Below are positions 30,007-39,896 of a DNA stretch of 64,000 bases, in pieces (the first letter of the stretch is position 1; each line of letters begins with the position of its first letter). Source of the DNA: Photobacterium damselae (GTDB taxonomy: Bacteria; Pseudomonadota; Gammaproteobacteria; Enterobacterales; Vibrionaceae); the NCBI RefSeq assembly GCF_003026815.1, contig NZ_PYOG01000021.1:19668-83667 (forward strand). The letters are read 5' to 3'. The notes beneath the pieces were generated by a model that had not been told where the DNA came from, did not search any database, and saw only the letters and a list, made by a program, of their open reading frames with translations. Both the position numbers and the translations under genes were made by a program.

Positions 30007-31824
30007 ATGGCACAACACGAATTTCATATTGTTCATCGCATTCGTACTCAAATTGAGCGTCTAAGTGATCGTGTTGCTCTACGTCATCAAGTTGATGGGG
30101 AGTGGCAAGATACAACTTGGCAGTCATTTGGTGAGCAAATTCATCAGTTAGCACAGGCAATGCTAACCAAAGGCTTAAATATTCAAGATAAAGTGGCAAT
30201 CTTTTCCAACAATATGCCTCGTTGGACAATCGCCGATTTTGCGACTTTATATAACCGCTGTGTTACGGTTCCTATCTATCCAACCAATACGGCTCAACAA
30301 TCGGCTTATATCTTAAATGACTCGGATGCTCGTATTTTATTTGTAGGTGAACAACCTCAGATGAATGCAGCAATGGAGCTGATTGAGCAATGCCCTCAGC
30401 TGGAATATGTTGTTGCGATGAGTGACGACATTGAGCTGCCAGAGCATGAGAAGGTTTTCTCTTTTGCAGATTTTGTCGCACAGCGAGATGATACAGTTGA
30501 AGCTGAGTTACAAAATCGTCTATCTGCTCTTGCGATGGATGACCTACTGACTCTGATTTATACCTCTGGTACAACAGGTACGCCAAAAGGGGTTATGCTA
30601 GATTACTCGAATATTGCTTCTCAGATAGAGGCTCATGATCAGCGTTTAGCATTAGATGAAGGCGATTCATCCCTGTGTTTCTTACCACTTTCTCATGTGT
30701 TTGAGCGTGCATGGACTTTTTATGTGTTCCATCGCGGAGTGGTTAACTGCTACCTTTCTGATACCAATAAAGTTCGTGAAGCTTTGGTTGAGGTAAAACC
30801 AAACTATATGTCGGCGGTTCCTCGTGTTTACGAGAAAATTTATTCAGCCGTACATGACAAAGTTTCTAAAGCACCATTTCACCGTAAGTTAATCTTTACT
30901 TGGGCTGTGAATATGGGCGCTCGAATGGCAGTTGCTCGTCAAAATTGTACTGAGCCATCATGGTTGCTGCGTAAGAGCCATGCATTAGCTGATAAAATGG
31001 TGTTGTCTAAATTACGTGAAGTATTAGGTGGCAATATTAAATTTATGCCAGCAGGCGGTGCTAAGCTTGATGCTACTATCGGTCGTTTCTTCCACGCAAT
31101 TGGTATCAATGTCAAATTAGGTTATGGCATGACAGAAACGACGGCGACGGTATCGTGTTGGGATGATAAGTGTTTCAATCCTGATTCGATCGGTATGCCA
31201 ATGCCGGGTGCTGAAGTGAAGATTGGTGATGATAATGAGATTTTAGTTCGTGGTCCAATGGTGATGCGCGGCTATTATAAAATGCCTGAAGAGACCGCGA
31301 ATAACTTCACTGAAGATGGCTTCTTAAAAACTGGCGATGCGGGTCATTTTGATGAACAAGGTAATTTGTTTATTACTGATCGTATCAAAGAGTTGATGAA
31401 AACATCTGGTGGTAAATATATCGCACCACAGGTTATTGAAGGGGCGATTGGTAAAGATCACTTTATTGAGCAAATTGCAGTTGTTGCCGATACTCGCAAG
31501 TTTGTATCCGCTCTGATTGTGCCATGCTTTGAAACATTAGAAGAACACGCACGCGAGCTAAACATAAAATATCAAGACCGTTTAGAGTTGGTAAAAAATA
31601 GCCAAATCGTGGAATTGATTGAAAAGCGAGTGGCTGATCTACAAAAAGATTTAGCGCGTTTTGAACAAGTGAAGAAATTTACCTTGTTACCAAAAGCATT
31701 CTCTATGGATCATGGTGAGCTAACTCCAACGCAAAAACTGCGTCGTAAAGTAATTCAAGATCGCTACCATCAAGAAATTGAGCGTATGTACGAAGAGAGT
31801 CACAAAAAAGCCTCTCACGATTAA
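30007..31824 (+). CDS. long-chain acyl-CoA synthetase (AMP-forming), FadD15/FAA1-like
   Basis: This 605-residue adenylate-forming enzyme activates fatty acids with ATP and CoA. It has the P-loop-like [15 protein letters not shown] (A3 motif, about residue 180), the [13 protein letters not shown] (A5), a [34 protein letters not shown] stretch in two conserved blocks (A7-A8), and a C-terminal subdomain ending [20 protein letters not shown] with the catalytic Lys region. It is more like the eukaryotic-type/FadD15 group than E. coli FadD. The same gene lies between leuO and ilvI in Vibrio. Role: exogenous fatty acid activation, substrate range unknown. Confidence 0.92.
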   Translation: MAQHEFHIVHRIRTQIERLSDRVALRHQVDGEWQDTTWQSFGEQIHQLAQAMLTKGLNIQDKVAIFSNNMPRWTIADFATLYNRCVTVPIYPTNTAQQSAYILNDSDARILFVGEQPQMNAAMELIEQCPQLEYVVAMSDDIELPEHEKVFSFADFVAQRDDTVEAELQNRLSALAMDDLLTLIYTSGTTGTPKGVMLDYSNIASQIEAHDQRLALDEGDSSLCFLPLSHVFERAWTFYVFHRGVVNCYLSDTNKVREALVEVKPNYMSAVPRVYEKIYSAVHDKVSKAPFHRKLIFTWAVNMGARMAVARQNCTEPSWLLRKSHALADKMVLSKLREVLGGNIKFMPAGGAKLDATIGRFFHAIGINVKLGYGMTETTATVSCWDDKCFNPDSIGMPMPGAEVKIGDDNEILVRGPMVMRGYYKMPEETANNFTEDGFLKTGDAGHFDEQGNLFITDRIKELMKTSGGKYIAPQVIEGAIGKDHFIEQIAVVADTRKFVSALIVPCFETLEEHARELNIKYQDRLELVKNSQIVELIEKRVADLQKDLARFEQVKKFTLLPKAFSMDHGELTPTQKLRRKVIQDRYHQEIERMYEESHKKASHD

Positions 31825-31830
31825 TACTCC

Positions 31831-31863
31831 AAAGGGATCTCATCGAGATCCCTTTAGTTTTTT
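31831..31863 (+). terminator. terminator after the acyl-CoA ligase gene
   Basis: AAAGGGATCT and AGATCCCTTT form a 10-bp perfect stem with a CATCG loop, followed by AGTTTTTTAT. Confidence 0.88.
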
Positions 31864-32203
31864 ATATCCTCCGATCTGTATCCATTGGCTGATCTTCTCG
31901 TTATATCTGCAATATCCCCACATTTTTTATCTGTATATTGTTTAACCAAAGAATATTTGTGTTAACTCATGTTACGCTATGGATCTTTTAGTTGAAAAAA
32001 CGTTAAAGTTTCCAAAGGCCATTAGTTCAGTTATGACTGCAACTAATGAACATAGCATTTATCTTTAGGCTAAAAATAAGCCCTAACTATGTTATCGACC
32101 TGTATAGCTTTGTTCTTTGAGTTTAACTCTCCTGTTTGGATGGCGAACCACCGACAGCCTTCGACGCTATATAGCTAGATATCATTCTATTCGGAGGCAA
32201 AAT
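31864..32203 (+). promoter_or_regulatory. long leader region of ilvIH with two hairpins
   Basis: This 340-bp gap precedes ilvI. CATTAGTTCAG...CTGCAACTAATG at 32020-32048 forms a strong hairpin with one bulge. TTAGGCT...AGCCCTAA at 32065-32086 is a weaker second one. A GGAGG ribosome-binding site lies at 32193-32197. In E. coli ilvIH is activated by Lrp from a region of this size, and Lrp sites are too degenerate to call here. No branched-chain-amino-acid-rich leader peptide is visible. Confidence 0.5.
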
Positions 32204-33928
32204 ATGGAAATGTTGTCCGGTGCCGATATGGTTGTGCGTTCAATGATCGACCAAGGAGTGAAACACATCTTCGGCTACCCTGGTGGTTCAGTGCTTGATA
32301 TTTACGATGCTCTACATGAAAAAAGCGATATTGAGCATGTCTTGGTCCGTCATGAACAAGCCGCTGTTCATATGGCAGATGGCTACGCACGAGCAACTGG
32401 TGAGGTTGGCGTTGTGCTTGTGACATCAGGACCTGGGGCTACCAATGCCATCACAGGGATTGCAACGGCTTATATGGATTCGATCCCGATGGTCGTGCTC
32501 TCAGGTCAGGTAATGAGTAGCTTGATTGGCAATGATGCTTTTCAAGAGTGTGATATGGTGGGAATTTCTCGACCTGTTGTTAAACACAGCTTTTTAGTTA
32601 CCAAGCCTGAAGATATTCCGACCATAATCAAAAAGGCATTTTATCTTGCAGCAACGGGACGCCCGGGGCCTGTTGTGGTTGATATTCCGAAAGATATGCT
32701 CAATCCACAAGAGCGTTATCCGTATCATTATCCTGAAACTATTGCACTGCGCTCGTATAATCCAACAACGAATGGCCATAAAGGGCAAATTAAGCGAGGA
32801 CTTAAAGCCTTGCTTGCCGCTAAACGTCCGGCTCTTTATGTTGGTGGCGGGGCCATTATGTCTGGTTGTTCTGCGCAATTATTGGAACTGGCAGAGAGGC
32901 TCAATCTTCCCGTTGTTAGTACGTTAATGGGACTTGGAGCATTTCCTGGCGATCATCCAAACAGTGTCGGAATGCTTGGTATGCATGGTACCTATGAAGC
33001 CAATATGACCATGCACAACTCAGATTTAATTTTTGGTGTTGGGGTTCGCTTTGATGATCGAACCACAAATAATCTCGCTAAATACTGTCCTAATGCCACG
33101 ATCCTTCATATTGATATTGACCCATCTTCAATTTCCAAAACGGTTAATGCTGATATTCCTATCGTAGGTTCGGCTGATGTAGTTTTAGAACTGATGCTAA
33201 AACTGCTCAATGAACAACAAGAAACAAATGATGGGGCAGAATTGGATCGTTGGTGGCACGACATTCAAGGCTGGCGGGATCGTCAATGTTTGCAGTATGA
33301 GACTAATAGTGATCGTATTAAGCCGCAGCAAGTTATTGAATCGTTATATCAATTAACTCAAGGCAATGCTTATGTTGCCTCCGATGTTGGTCAGCATCAG
33401 ATGTTTGCTGCACTTTATTATCCCTTTGCAAAACCACGTCGTTGGATTAACTCTGGTGGGCTTGGCACCATGGGCTTTGGTTTACCAGCCGCTATGGGGG
33501 TTAAGTTTGCTTTACCCGAGGAAGAGGTGATCTGTGTAACGGGTGATGGCAGTATACAGATGAATATTCAAGAGCTATCAACCGCGCTGCAATATGATAT
33601 ACCCGTTAAGATTGTTAACCTAAACAATCGGTTCTTAGGCATGGTAAAACAGTGGCAAGATATGATTTATCAAGGTCGACATTCTCACTCTTATATGGAC
33701 TCTGTTCCTGACTTTGCCGCTATTGCTGAAGCTTATGGTCACGTTGGCGTACGCATTACAGATCCTAAGACGCTAGATAGTCAGCTAAAAGAGGCGTTAG
33801 CGCTAAAAGATAAATTAGTGTTTATTGATATCAGCGTCGATGAAACTGAACATGTCTATCCGATGTTGGTGCGTGGTGGGGCGATGAATGAAATGTGGCT
33901 GAGTAAAACGGAGAAAACCGATGCGTAG
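32204..33928 (+). CDS. ilvI: acetolactate synthase III large subunit
   Basis: IlvI is the catalytic, TPP- and FAD-dependent subunit of acetohydroxyacid synthase III, first enzyme of valine and isoleucine synthesis. The 574-residue protein begins [20 protein letters not shown]. It has the catalytic Glu in [18 protein letters not shown], the FAD region [12 protein letters not shown], and the TPP-binding [29 protein letters not shown] in the C-terminal domain. The ATG at 32204 follows GGAGG; an in-frame TTG at 32117 has no support. The stop overlaps ilvH by 8 bp. Confidence 0.97.
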   Translation: MEMLSGADMVVRSMIDQGVKHIFGYPGGSVLDIYDALHEKSDIEHVLVRHEQAAVHMADGYARATGEVGVVLVTSGPGATNAITGIATAYMDSIPMVVLSGQVMSSLIGNDAFQECDMVGISRPVVKHSFLVTKPEDIPTIIKKAFYLAATGRPGPVVVDIPKDMLNPQERYPYHYPETIALRSYNPTTNGHKGQIKRGLKALLAAKRPALYVGGGAIMSGCSAQLLELAERLNLPVVSTLMGLGAFPGDHPNSVGMLGMHGTYEANMTMHNSDLIFGVGVRFDDRTTNNLAKYCPNATILHIDIDPSSISKTVNADIPIVGSADVVLELMLKLLNEQQETNDGAELDRWWHDIQGWRDRQCLQYETNSDRIKPQQVIESLYQLTQGNAYVASDVGQHQMFAALYYPFAKPRRWINSGGLGTMGFGLPAAMGVKFALPEEEVICVTGDGSIQMNIQELSTALQYDIPVKIVNLNNRFLGMVKQWQDMIYQGRHSHSYMDSVPDFAAIAEAYGHVGVRITDPKTLDSQLKEALALKDKLVFIDISVDETEHVYPMLVRGGAMNEMWLSKTEKTDA

Positions 33929-34418
33929 AGTAATATCAGTTTTATTAGAAAACCAACCGGGGGCATTATCTCGAGTGGTTGGCCTGTTTTCTCAGCGTGG
34001 TTATAACATTGAATCGTTAACTGTAGCGCCAACAGATGACCCAACGCTATCTCGACTTAATATCACAACTCATGTGAAAGACGAATCGGCCTATGAGCAA
34101 ATAGAGAAACAACTGCATAAGTTAATTGATACGCTGAAGGTGTGTAATATTTGCGAATCTGACTATATTGAGCGGGAGATCATTCTTGTTAAAGTGAAAG
34201 CAAGTGGTTTTGCTCGTGCTGAAGTAAAACGCACTGCAGATATTTTTCGAGGTCAGATAGTGGATGTGACTAGCTCTATCTATACGATTCAATTAACAGG
34301 ATCAGGGGATAAGCTTGATGCTTTCATTGCTGCTCTTGGTGAAGCTACAGATATTATAGAGGTGGCTCGTAGTGGTGTTGTGGGTATTGCTCGGGGTGAG
34401 CGAGCGTTAAGAGCTTAA
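33921..34418 (+). CDS. ilvH: acetolactate synthase III small regulatory subunit
   Basis: IlvH binds valine and confers feedback inhibition on IlvI. The 165-residue protein has an N-terminal ACT domain ([33 protein letters not shown], the first two thirds of which includes the Asn-Gln-Pro-Gly valine site) and a C-terminal ALS_ss_C domain with [22 protein letters not shown]. Length equals E. coli IlvH (163). It is translationally coupled to ilvI by an 8-bp overlap. The fruR/cra gene that follows in enterobacteria is absent here. Confidence 0.97.
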   Translation: MRRVISVLLENQPGALSRVVGLFSQRGYNIESLTVAPTDDPTLSRLNITTHVKDESAYEQIEKQLHKLIDTLKVCNICESDYIEREIILVKVKASGFARAEVKRTADIFRGQIVDVTSSIYTIQLTGSGDKLDAFIAALGEATDIIEVARSGVVGIARGERALRA

Positions 34419-34536
34419 TCATATGCGCTAGATTTTGAACGATGAACTAGGCTAAATAAGAGGGTGCATAAACTCTTACTATGGATAGAACCGAACAATA
34501 GGGATGCAATAGTAACCCAGTCACTAGGTGATACGA

Positions 34537-34665
34537 ATGAAGTCTTTTCTCGTACGTCTAACGACAGGAAGTCTGGTGATATTAGGATTTAAAGTCAGCG
34601 CCTTGTATTTTTTACTGGTCGTGCTGCTACTTAATACTCATCATAAAGAACTATTTGGATGGTAA
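34537..34665 (+). CDS. probable 42-residue single-span membrane protein
   Basis: An ORF too short for a 60-codon cut-off starts with ATG at 34537, seven nt after an AGGTGA box, and encodes 42 residues. The start MKSFLVRLTTGSLVILGFKV is followed by a very hydrophobic stretch (SALYFLLVVLLL) and a polar tail NTHHKELFGW. This predicts a one- or two-helix inner-membrane miniprotein. It lies 118 bp after ilvH and 30 bp before a terminator. I do not recognise the family; function unknown. Chance ORFs of this size occur, but the ribosome-binding site, helix and terminator together favour a real gene. Confidence 0.55.
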   Translation: MKSFLVRLTTGSLVILGFKVSALYFLLVVLLLNTHHKELFGW

Positions 34666-34696
34666 TATCATAGGTTAATCACCTGATTGATATAAC

Positions 34697-34728
34697 AAAA
34701 AAGCTCAATCATTGATCGAGCTTTTTTT
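34697..34728. terminator. bidirectional terminator between the small ORF and the GntR regulator
   Basis: AAAAAAGCTCAATC pairs with GATCGAGCTTTTTT with one mismatch. A and T runs on the two flanks serve the rightward ilvIH-small ORF transcript and the leftward gntR-type gene. Confidence 0.85.
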
Positions 34729-34754
34729 ATTCACTTTTCTATTATAAATCGAGA

Positions 34755-35408
34755 CTACAAGAAAGGCTTGATAGTCTCTATCGCTCGCTGAAAGTGCTTA
34801 TTAAGCAGACGTAGAGCTTCCTCTGTATTTCGGCTCAACACGGCTTTCATCATTGCTTCGTGCTCACCATTATCTTGGTAACGGTGTTCATAGCCACGAG
34901 ATCGGCTTAGCCAAATGTGACGATAGCGCTCAATTTGTTCGTATACTTCACGATAAAGAGCCATCATGACCGGCGAGTTACTGCCAGCCATTAAAGCCAG
35001 ATGGAAATCACTGTGGCGTTGATCCCATTCATTGTAATCAATATCGGCTGCCGCTGGATTTACGCGGCTTAGTTTATGGTATGTAGTGAGAATATTGAGC
35101 TCCCAGCTCTCATCTCCATTTGCAATAGATCGAGTTAATAGTTCACGAGATAGAAGAAGATTGGTATTAAAGAGATCTTCCAGTTCTGCAATAGATACCG
35201 GAGCAACCCAACAGCCTTTTTGTGGGGCAAACTTAACATATTTCCGCCACGATAATTGTACTAAGGCTTCACGAATGGGTGAGGCTCCAACGTTATAACG
35301 TTCTTTTAAATCTGCAACGACAAGTTTTTGTCCTGGTGCTAATTCTCCAAGCAGAATATCTTGTCGTATCACCTCCATCACTTGGTTGGTCAAAGTCGGA
35401 CTAGACAC
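34755..35408 (-). CDS. GntR-family transcriptional regulator with FCD domain (GlaR/CsiR-like)
   Basis: This 217-residue regulator has an N-terminal winged helix (about 8-70; LKERYNVGASPIREALVQLS is the recognition segment) and a C-terminal all-helical FCD ligand-binding domain (about 80-210), with the metal-ligand-like DFHLALMAG and the final EHEAMMKAVLSRNTEEALRLL. It resembles the GlaR/CsiR subgroup that senses dicarboxylate-like effectors, but its ligand and targets are unknown. It is monocistronic, with no catabolic operon beside it, so it may act elsewhere in the genome or on itself. Confidence 0.85.
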   Translation of the reverse strand: MSSPTLTNQVMEVIRQDILLGELAPGQKLVVADLKERYNVGASPIREALVQLSWRKYVKFAPQKGCWVAPVSIAELEDLFNTNLLLSRELLTRSIANGDESWELNILTTYHKLSRVNPAAADIDYNEWDQRHSDFHLALMAGSNSPVMMALYREVYEQIERYRHIWLSRSRGYEHRYQDNGEHEAMMKAVLSRNTEEALRLLNKHFQRAIETIKPFL

Positions 35409-35702
35409 AAATTTCCTCTTACATGATGATCATTGTTGTATATTTTATGTTGTCGCTATTGATGATTATGCGTTCTATCCATAAGGGGTTAACTGCAACA
35501 GTGTTCTTGTTTAGGTAAAAAAACACACTATAGAGTTGTGCCTATATAGGGTAAGTTTTAATCGGCATAATTATATGATTTATTGTGCATCTATGCGATA
35601 TATGGAGTAGAAAATAAGCGTTAAAACTTAGTGTTTGTTACTGATAGGATTGTCAAATAGTGGGCGTTTTATAGAACATAAAAGGTTTTATGAGAGTAAA
35701 AA
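35409..35702. other. intergenic region upstream of the GntR-family gene
   Basis: About 290 bp between the 5' end of the GntR-family gene and the pyk terminator. It should hold the regulator's promoter. A GTTGT-N11-TTGT arrangement at 35432-35451 could be an operator, but the symmetry is weak. No ORF or RNA gene is convincing. Confidence 0.4.
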
Positions 35703-35703
35703 T

Positions 35704-35732
35704 AAAAAAGGAGCACAATGTGCTCCTTTTTT
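35704..35732 (-). terminator. rho-independent terminator of pyk
   Basis: The stem GGAGCACA/TGTGCTCC is flanked by A6 and T6 runs. On the reverse strand it lies 20 bp after the pyk stop. Confidence 0.9.
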
Positions 35733-35752
35733 CATGCTATACCTGTACCGAA

Positions 35753-37165
35753 TTATAGTACGTGTACAGATGCAGTATTTGTAGTGCCTGATGGTACTAG
35801 AGCACCAGAAACCATAACTACGATATCGCCTTTAGCGCCAAGACCAGTTTCTAGAGCAAGTTCTTTACCACGTGCGTAGAAAGTATCTGTGCTTTCGATT
35901 GAATCAACGATAACTGGAGTCACGCCTTTGCTTAGACATAGCTGAGCTGCTGTCTTAGTGTTAGTTGTGATCGCTAGGATACGTGCAGTTGGGAAGTACT
36001 TACGGATAGAACGAGCTGATTTACCCGCTTCAGTAGCAACAACGATTAGAGGTGCTGCTAGTTTTTCTGCTGTATCAACTGCGCCTTTACATACTGCTTC
36101 AGTGATGCGTAGACGAGGGCTGTCTAGGCGAGAACCTAGCTCAGCTTTAAGTGCTTTATCTGTACGAGAACAGATTTGCGCCATGATAGATACTGCTTCG
36201 ATAGGGTACTTACCTTTTGCAGTTTCACCAGAAAGCATTACTGCGTCAGTACCATCCATGATTGCGTTTGCAACGTCACCCGCTTCTGCGCGAGTTGGAC
36301 GTGGGTTCTTAATCATAGAATCAAGCATTTGAGTTGCAGTGATAACTACTTTACGAGCGCGGTTACACTTCTCAATCATCATCTTCTGAGCGAAGATAAC
36401 TTCTTCAACTGGAATTTCAACACCTAGGTCACCACGAGCAACCATGATACCGTCAGATAGCTCTAGAATTTCGTCGAAGTTATCAACGCCTTCTTGGTTT
36501 TCAATCTTAGAGATGATCTGGATGTTTTCGCCGCCATTTGCGTTTAGAAGCTCACGGATTTCGCGAACGTCGTCTGCTTTACGGATGAAAGATGCAGCAA
36601 CGAAATCAACGCCTTGCTCACAACCAAACTTAAGGTCTGCTTTATCTTTTTCAGCAAGAGCTGGTAGGTTTACAGATACGCCTGGTAAGTTAACACCTTT
36701 GTTTTCACCTAGGTCACCGTTGTTAAGTACAGTACACTTAACTTCAGTTTCAGTTGTTTCGATAACTTCCATTTCAATTAGGCCGTCATCAACTAGGATA
36801 GTGTTACCTTTGTTTAGGTCTTTAGCAAAACCTGGGTAAGTTACTGCTACACGATCTTTGTTACCAACAACTGAAGTGTCAGTAGTGAAAGTGAACTCTT
36901 GACCTGCAACTAGAGCAACGTCTTCGCCGTTTTCTAGTTTGATAGTACGAATTTCAGGACCTTTAGTGTCTAGAAGAATCGCAAGTTGTTTACCTGTGTT
37001 TTTCATCACTTCACGAAGGTTGCTGATACGACGACCATGCTCTTCGAAATCACCGTGAGAAAAGTTTAGGCGCATTACGTTCATACCAGCGTCAGCTAGT
37101 TTAGTAAGCACTTCTACAGATTCAGTTTTAGGTCCAATCGTACATACGATCTTGGTCTTTTTCAT
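35753..37165 (-). CDS. pykF: pyruvate kinase (type I, PykF-like)
   Basis: Pyruvate kinase transfers phosphate from phosphoenolpyruvate to ADP, the last step of glycolysis. The 470-residue protein equals E. coli PykF in length. It begins [20 protein letters not shown]. It shows [11 protein letters not shown] (K+ and substrate site), the signature [16 protein letters not shown] with the catalytic Lys, and [26 protein letters not shown]. The ATG at 37165 follows GGAGAG; the longer frame to 37198 is not supported. The fructose-bisphosphate-activated PykF type is inferred from similarity. Confidence 0.96.
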   Translation of the reverse strand: MKKTKIVCTIGPKTESVEVLTKLADAGMNVMRLNFSHGDFEEHGRRISNLREVMKNTGKQLAILLDTKGPEIRTIKLENGEDVALVAGQEFTFTTDTSVVGNKDRVAVTYPGFAKDLNKGNTILVDDGLIEMEVIETTETEVKCTVLNNGDLGENKGVNLPGVSVNLPALAEKDKADLKFGCEQGVDFVAASFIRKADDVREIRELLNANGGENIQIISKIENQEGVDNFDEILELSDGIMVARGDLGVEIPVEEVIFAQKMMIEKCNRARKVVITATQMLDSMIKNPRPTRAEAGDVANAIMDGTDAVMLSGETAKGKYPIEAVSIMAQICSRTDKALKAELGSRLDSPRLRITEAVCKGAVDTAEKLAAPLIVVATEAGKSARSIRKYFPTARILAITTNTKTAAQLCLSKGVTPVIVDSIESTDTFYARGKELALETGLGAKGDIVVMVSGALVPSGTTNTASVHVL

Positions 37166-37463
37166 TGAGGATTCTCTCCAGACGAACTTTTTACCCAAGG
37201 GAAATTTAACCCCAGTGTTATACAGTAAAAATGTGAACCAATGATGTTGAAACTTACCAATAAAGTGAGATTCTGATCATAATTTCACAAAATTTATGTA
37301 TTACTGGGTGTAATAATACCAATTCAATCGCAAAAACATTGCTTTAGCAAAACGTGTTCTCGCTTTGATAAAGCTCATGAATCTAATTTATAACCGAGTT
37401 GTTATTGCTTTGTGACAAGAGCCACTGTGTCAGCTATTCATTACTCACTTTTTACGGTGCTGG

Positions 37464-37510
37464 ATTATAGCAGACTTCATTTCGCTAAGCACTATGTGAT
37501 ATTGATCAAA
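37464..37510 (-). promoter_or_regulatory. candidate pyk promoter with CRP/FNR-like site
   Basis: On the reverse strand an extended -10, TGCTATAAT (TATAAT at 37469-37464), has only a weak -35 (GTGCTT). Just upstream is a palindrome that, read on the plus strand, is TGTGATATTGATCAAA (37495-37510). It matches the CRP consensus in one half and the second imperfectly, and also GTGAT-N4-ATCAA, close to FNR. Its centre is about 45 bp from the predicted start of transcription, near a class II activator position. The resulting pyk leader would be about 290 nt. Confidence 0.45.
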
Positions 37511-37656
37511 TTTTTAAGCTGAAAATGTGACGTAAAGATGGGAATTATGTAGCAAAACCAAAAGAAAGTTTTGTTTTTCATCAATAGATTGGCAAATATC
37601 TCAGTTTTTTATTAGTTCGTTAGAGTAAATTGTGAGATTTATGGTGGGCTAGAACG

Positions 37657-37684
37657 AAAAAAGGCTACCCGAAGGTAGCCTTTT
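37657..37684 (-). terminator. terminator after tRNA-Ile2
   Basis: On the reverse strand AAGGCTACC TTCG GGTAGCCTT forms a 9-bp stem with a stable UUCG tetraloop, followed by TTTT. It lies 8 bp after the tRNA CCA end. Confidence 0.93.
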
Positions 37685-37692
37685 CTAAATTC

Positions 37693-37768
37693 TGGTGGCC
37701 CCTCCCAGACTTGAACTGGGGACCAAGCGATTATGAGTCGCCTGCTCTAACCACTGAGCTAAGGGGCC
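37693..37768 (-). tRNA. ileX: tRNA-Ile2 (anticodon CAU, lysidine-modified)
   Basis: The reverse strand folds as a complete 76-nt tRNA with encoded CCA: acceptor GGCCCCU/AGGGGCC, D arm GCUC/GAGC, anticodon stem GGCGA/UCGCU with loop CUCAUAA, and T stem CCCAG/CUGGG. The anticodon CAU is at 37735-37733. The sequence is nearly identical to E. coli ileX outside the T stem, and it lacks the methionine elongator and initiator identity features, so TilS would convert C34 to lysidine and it would read AUA codons. Tools often mislabel it as tRNA-Met. Confidence 0.93.
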
Positions 37769-37779
37769 AATATGCGCAA

Positions 37780-37808
37780 ATTATAGGGGATGAGTTTGGC
37801 CTTGTCTA
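37780..37808 (-). promoter_or_regulatory. sigma-70 promoter of tRNA-Ile2
   Basis: On the reverse strand TAGACA (37808-37803) and a perfect TATAAT (37785-37780) are separated by 17 bp, ending 12 bp before the tRNA 5' end. The sequence between -10 and the tRNA is CCG-poor, so no obvious stringent discriminator is seen. Confidence 0.75.
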
Positions 37809-37897
37809 GCGCTTAACTCATTTATTTTGTTCGCTTTTTATTCACTTAATTAAAAATTGTAGGCTAGGGCGCAGAATGACAATTTTTAGCAGATAAT

Positions 37898-37926
37898 AAA
37901 AAAGCGAGCATAACGCTCGCTTTTTT
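37898..37926 (-). terminator. rho-independent terminator of rpoD
   Basis: AAAAAGCGAGC and GCTCGCTTTTTT form a perfect stem with an ATAAC loop, and the T run follows on the reverse strand. It lies 19 bp after the rpoD stop and upstream of the tRNA promoter. Confidence 0.9.
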
Positions 37927-37944
37927 CGCATCAACTTACAACGA

Positions 37945-39804
37945 TTACTCGTCTAGGAAGCTGCGTAATACGTCTGAACGACTTGGATGACGTAGCTTAC
38001 GTAGTGCTTTCGCTTCGATCTGACGAATACGCTCACGCGTTACGTCAAACTGCTTACCAACCTCTTCAAGAGTGTGGTCGGTATTCATATCGATACCAAA
38101 GCGCATGCGAAGAACTTTTGCTTCACGAGGTGTTAGGCCTGCTAATACTTCGTTGGTTGCTGCGCGCAAGTTCGTTTGCGTTGCTGCATCCATAGGTAAT
38201 TGAAGCGTTGTATCTTCAATAAAGTCACCTAGATGTGAATCTTCATCATCACCAATTGGTGTCTCCATTGAGATTGGTTCTTTCGCAATCTTAAGTACTT
38301 TACGAATCTTATCTTCAGGCATCTGCATACGTTCTGCCAATTCTTCAGGTAGAGGTTCACGACCCATTTCCTGTAGCATTTGACGAGAAATACGATTTAG
38401 CTTGTTGATTGTCTCGATCATATGAACCGGGATACGAATAGTACGTGCCTGGTCTGCAATAGAACGAGTAATCGCCTGACGAATCCACCATGTTGCGTAA
38501 GTTGAGAACTTATAACCACGACGGTATTCGAACTTATCTACTGCTTTCATCAAACCGATGTTACCTTCCTGGATCAGATCCAAGAACTGTAGACCACGGT
38601 TGGTGTATTTCTTAGCAATAGAGATTACAAGACGTAAGTTTGCTTCAACCATCTCTTTCTTCGCACGGCGAGCCTTTGCTTCACCGATAGACATTCGACG
38701 GCTGATGTCTTTAATACGCTCAATAGAAAGACCAGTTTCTTCTTCTAGTAGGCGTAACTTAGTAGAACAACGACGAAGTTCTTCTTCATAAGTTTTTAAG
38801 CGCTCAGCGTAAGGCTTACCTGAGTTAAGAGCTTCATCGATCCACTCAGAGCTAGCTTCGTTGCCTGCAAAGAGGTTGATAAAGGTTTTCTTAGGCATTT
38901 TAGAGTTATCAACACACATACGCATAATGAGACGTTCATTAGTACGAACTCTGTCCATTGAATCGCGTAGTGAGCCAATTAACTTATCAAACTGCTTTGG
39001 TACTAAGCGGAACTGCTTGAAGATCTCAGAAAGCTCATCAACAGCAAGTTCAGCAGTAGGGTGATTACGGCCATGCGTATCAATAGCTAATGCCATTTTT
39101 TCGTATGACTGACGTAGCTCGGTGAATTTCTCACGTGCAACTTCAGGATCGATGTTGTTGTCATCGCTGTCGTCGCTGCTGTCACCATCTTCGTCTTCAT
39201 CTTCGTCTTCATCAAGGTCACGATCTTCATCTTCAAGATCTGATTCACTTAATTCTGAACCGATATGAGTTGCCGTTGGTGCTGCTGTTTCCTCTTCATT
39301 AGGATCAACAAAACCAGAAATAATGTCGGTTAGACGTAGCTCATCTGCTTCAACTTTATCGAACATGTCAAGAAGTTGAGAGATAGCTTTTGGATATTCA
39401 GCAACAGAACATTGAACTTGGTTAATACCATCTTCAATGCGTTTTGCGATATCAATTTCACCTTCACGAGTAAGTAGTTCAACAGTACCCATCTCACGCA
39501 TATACATACGTACAGGGTCTGTTGTACGGCCGATCTCGCTTTCTACGCTTGATAATGCTTGCGCCGCAGCTTCAATGGCGTCTTCATCGGCATTATCTTC
39601 TGTCATCATCAGTTCATCGGCATCAGGGGCTGTTTCTACAACCTTGATACCCATGTCGTTGATCATCTGAATAATGTCTTCAACCTGATCGGAATCGACG
39701 ATGTCTTCCGGTAGGTGGTCATTTACTTCGGCGTAGGTCAGATAGCCTTGTTCTTTGCCTTTAGCGACAAGTAACTTTAGCTGTGACTGCGGATTTTGCT
39801 CCAT
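37945..39804 (-). CDS. rpoD: RNA polymerase primary sigma factor sigma-70
   Basis: RpoD directs core polymerase to housekeeping promoters. The 619-residue protein has region 1.1 (residues 1-80), the nonconserved acidic insert (about 170-215, with long Asp/Glu runs), and region 2 with the core-binding and -10 segments ([37 protein letters not shown] in conserved blocks, then [17 protein letters not shown]). It then has region 3, and region 4.2 ([33 protein letters not shown]). It lies downstream of dnaG and ends at a strong terminator. Confidence 0.98.
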   Translation of the reverse strand: MEQNPQSQLKLLVAKGKEQGYLTYAEVNDHLPEDIVDSDQVEDIIQMINDMGIKVVETAPDADELMMTEDNADEDAIEAAAQALSSVESEIGRTTDPVRMYMREMGTVELLTREGEIDIAKRIEDGINQVQCSVAEYPKAISQLLDMFDKVEADELRLTDIISGFVDPNEEETAAPTATHIGSELSESDLEDEDRDLDEDEDEDEDGDSSDDSDDNNIDPEVAREKFTELRQSYEKMALAIDTHGRNHPTAELAVDELSEIFKQFRLVPKQFDKLIGSLRDSMDRVRTNERLIMRMCVDNSKMPKKTFINLFAGNEASSEWIDEALNSGKPYAERLKTYEEELRRCSTKLRLLEEETGLSIERIKDISRRMSIGEAKARRAKKEMVEANLRLVISIAKKYTNRGLQFLDLIQEGNIGLMKAVDKFEYRRGYKFSTYATWWIRQAITRSIADQARTIRIPVHMIETINKLNRISRQMLQEMGREPLPEELAERMQMPEDKIRKVLKIAKEPISMETPIGDDEDSHLGDFIEDTTLQLPMDAATQTNLRAATNEVLAGLTPREAKVLRMRFGIDMNTDHTLEEVGKQFDVTRERIRQIEAKALRKLRHPSRSDVLRSFLDE

Positions 39805-39896
39805 AGACGATATCCAACTTCGGGTCTGAGTGATAATTTAGTATGCAGAGATGCAAACCGTTAATTATAACAAATTTCTTAATTGTTGACTACTTA

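Noticed and set aside
32089..32178. 29-codon ORF starting with ATG in the ilvI leader
   Set aside because: It has no run of Leu, Ile or Val codons, so it is not an attenuation leader, and no clear ribosome-binding site.
32117..32203. 29-residue N-terminal extension of IlvI from a TTG codon
   Set aside because: The ATG at 32204 follows a GGAGG box and begins the conserved AHAS N-terminus; the extension has no ribosome-binding site or conservation that I recognise.
37553..37580. CAAAAC/GTTTTG repeat followed by T5 upstream of the tRNA terminator
   Set aside because: No transcript is apparent on the plus strand here, and the stem is short and A/T-rich.
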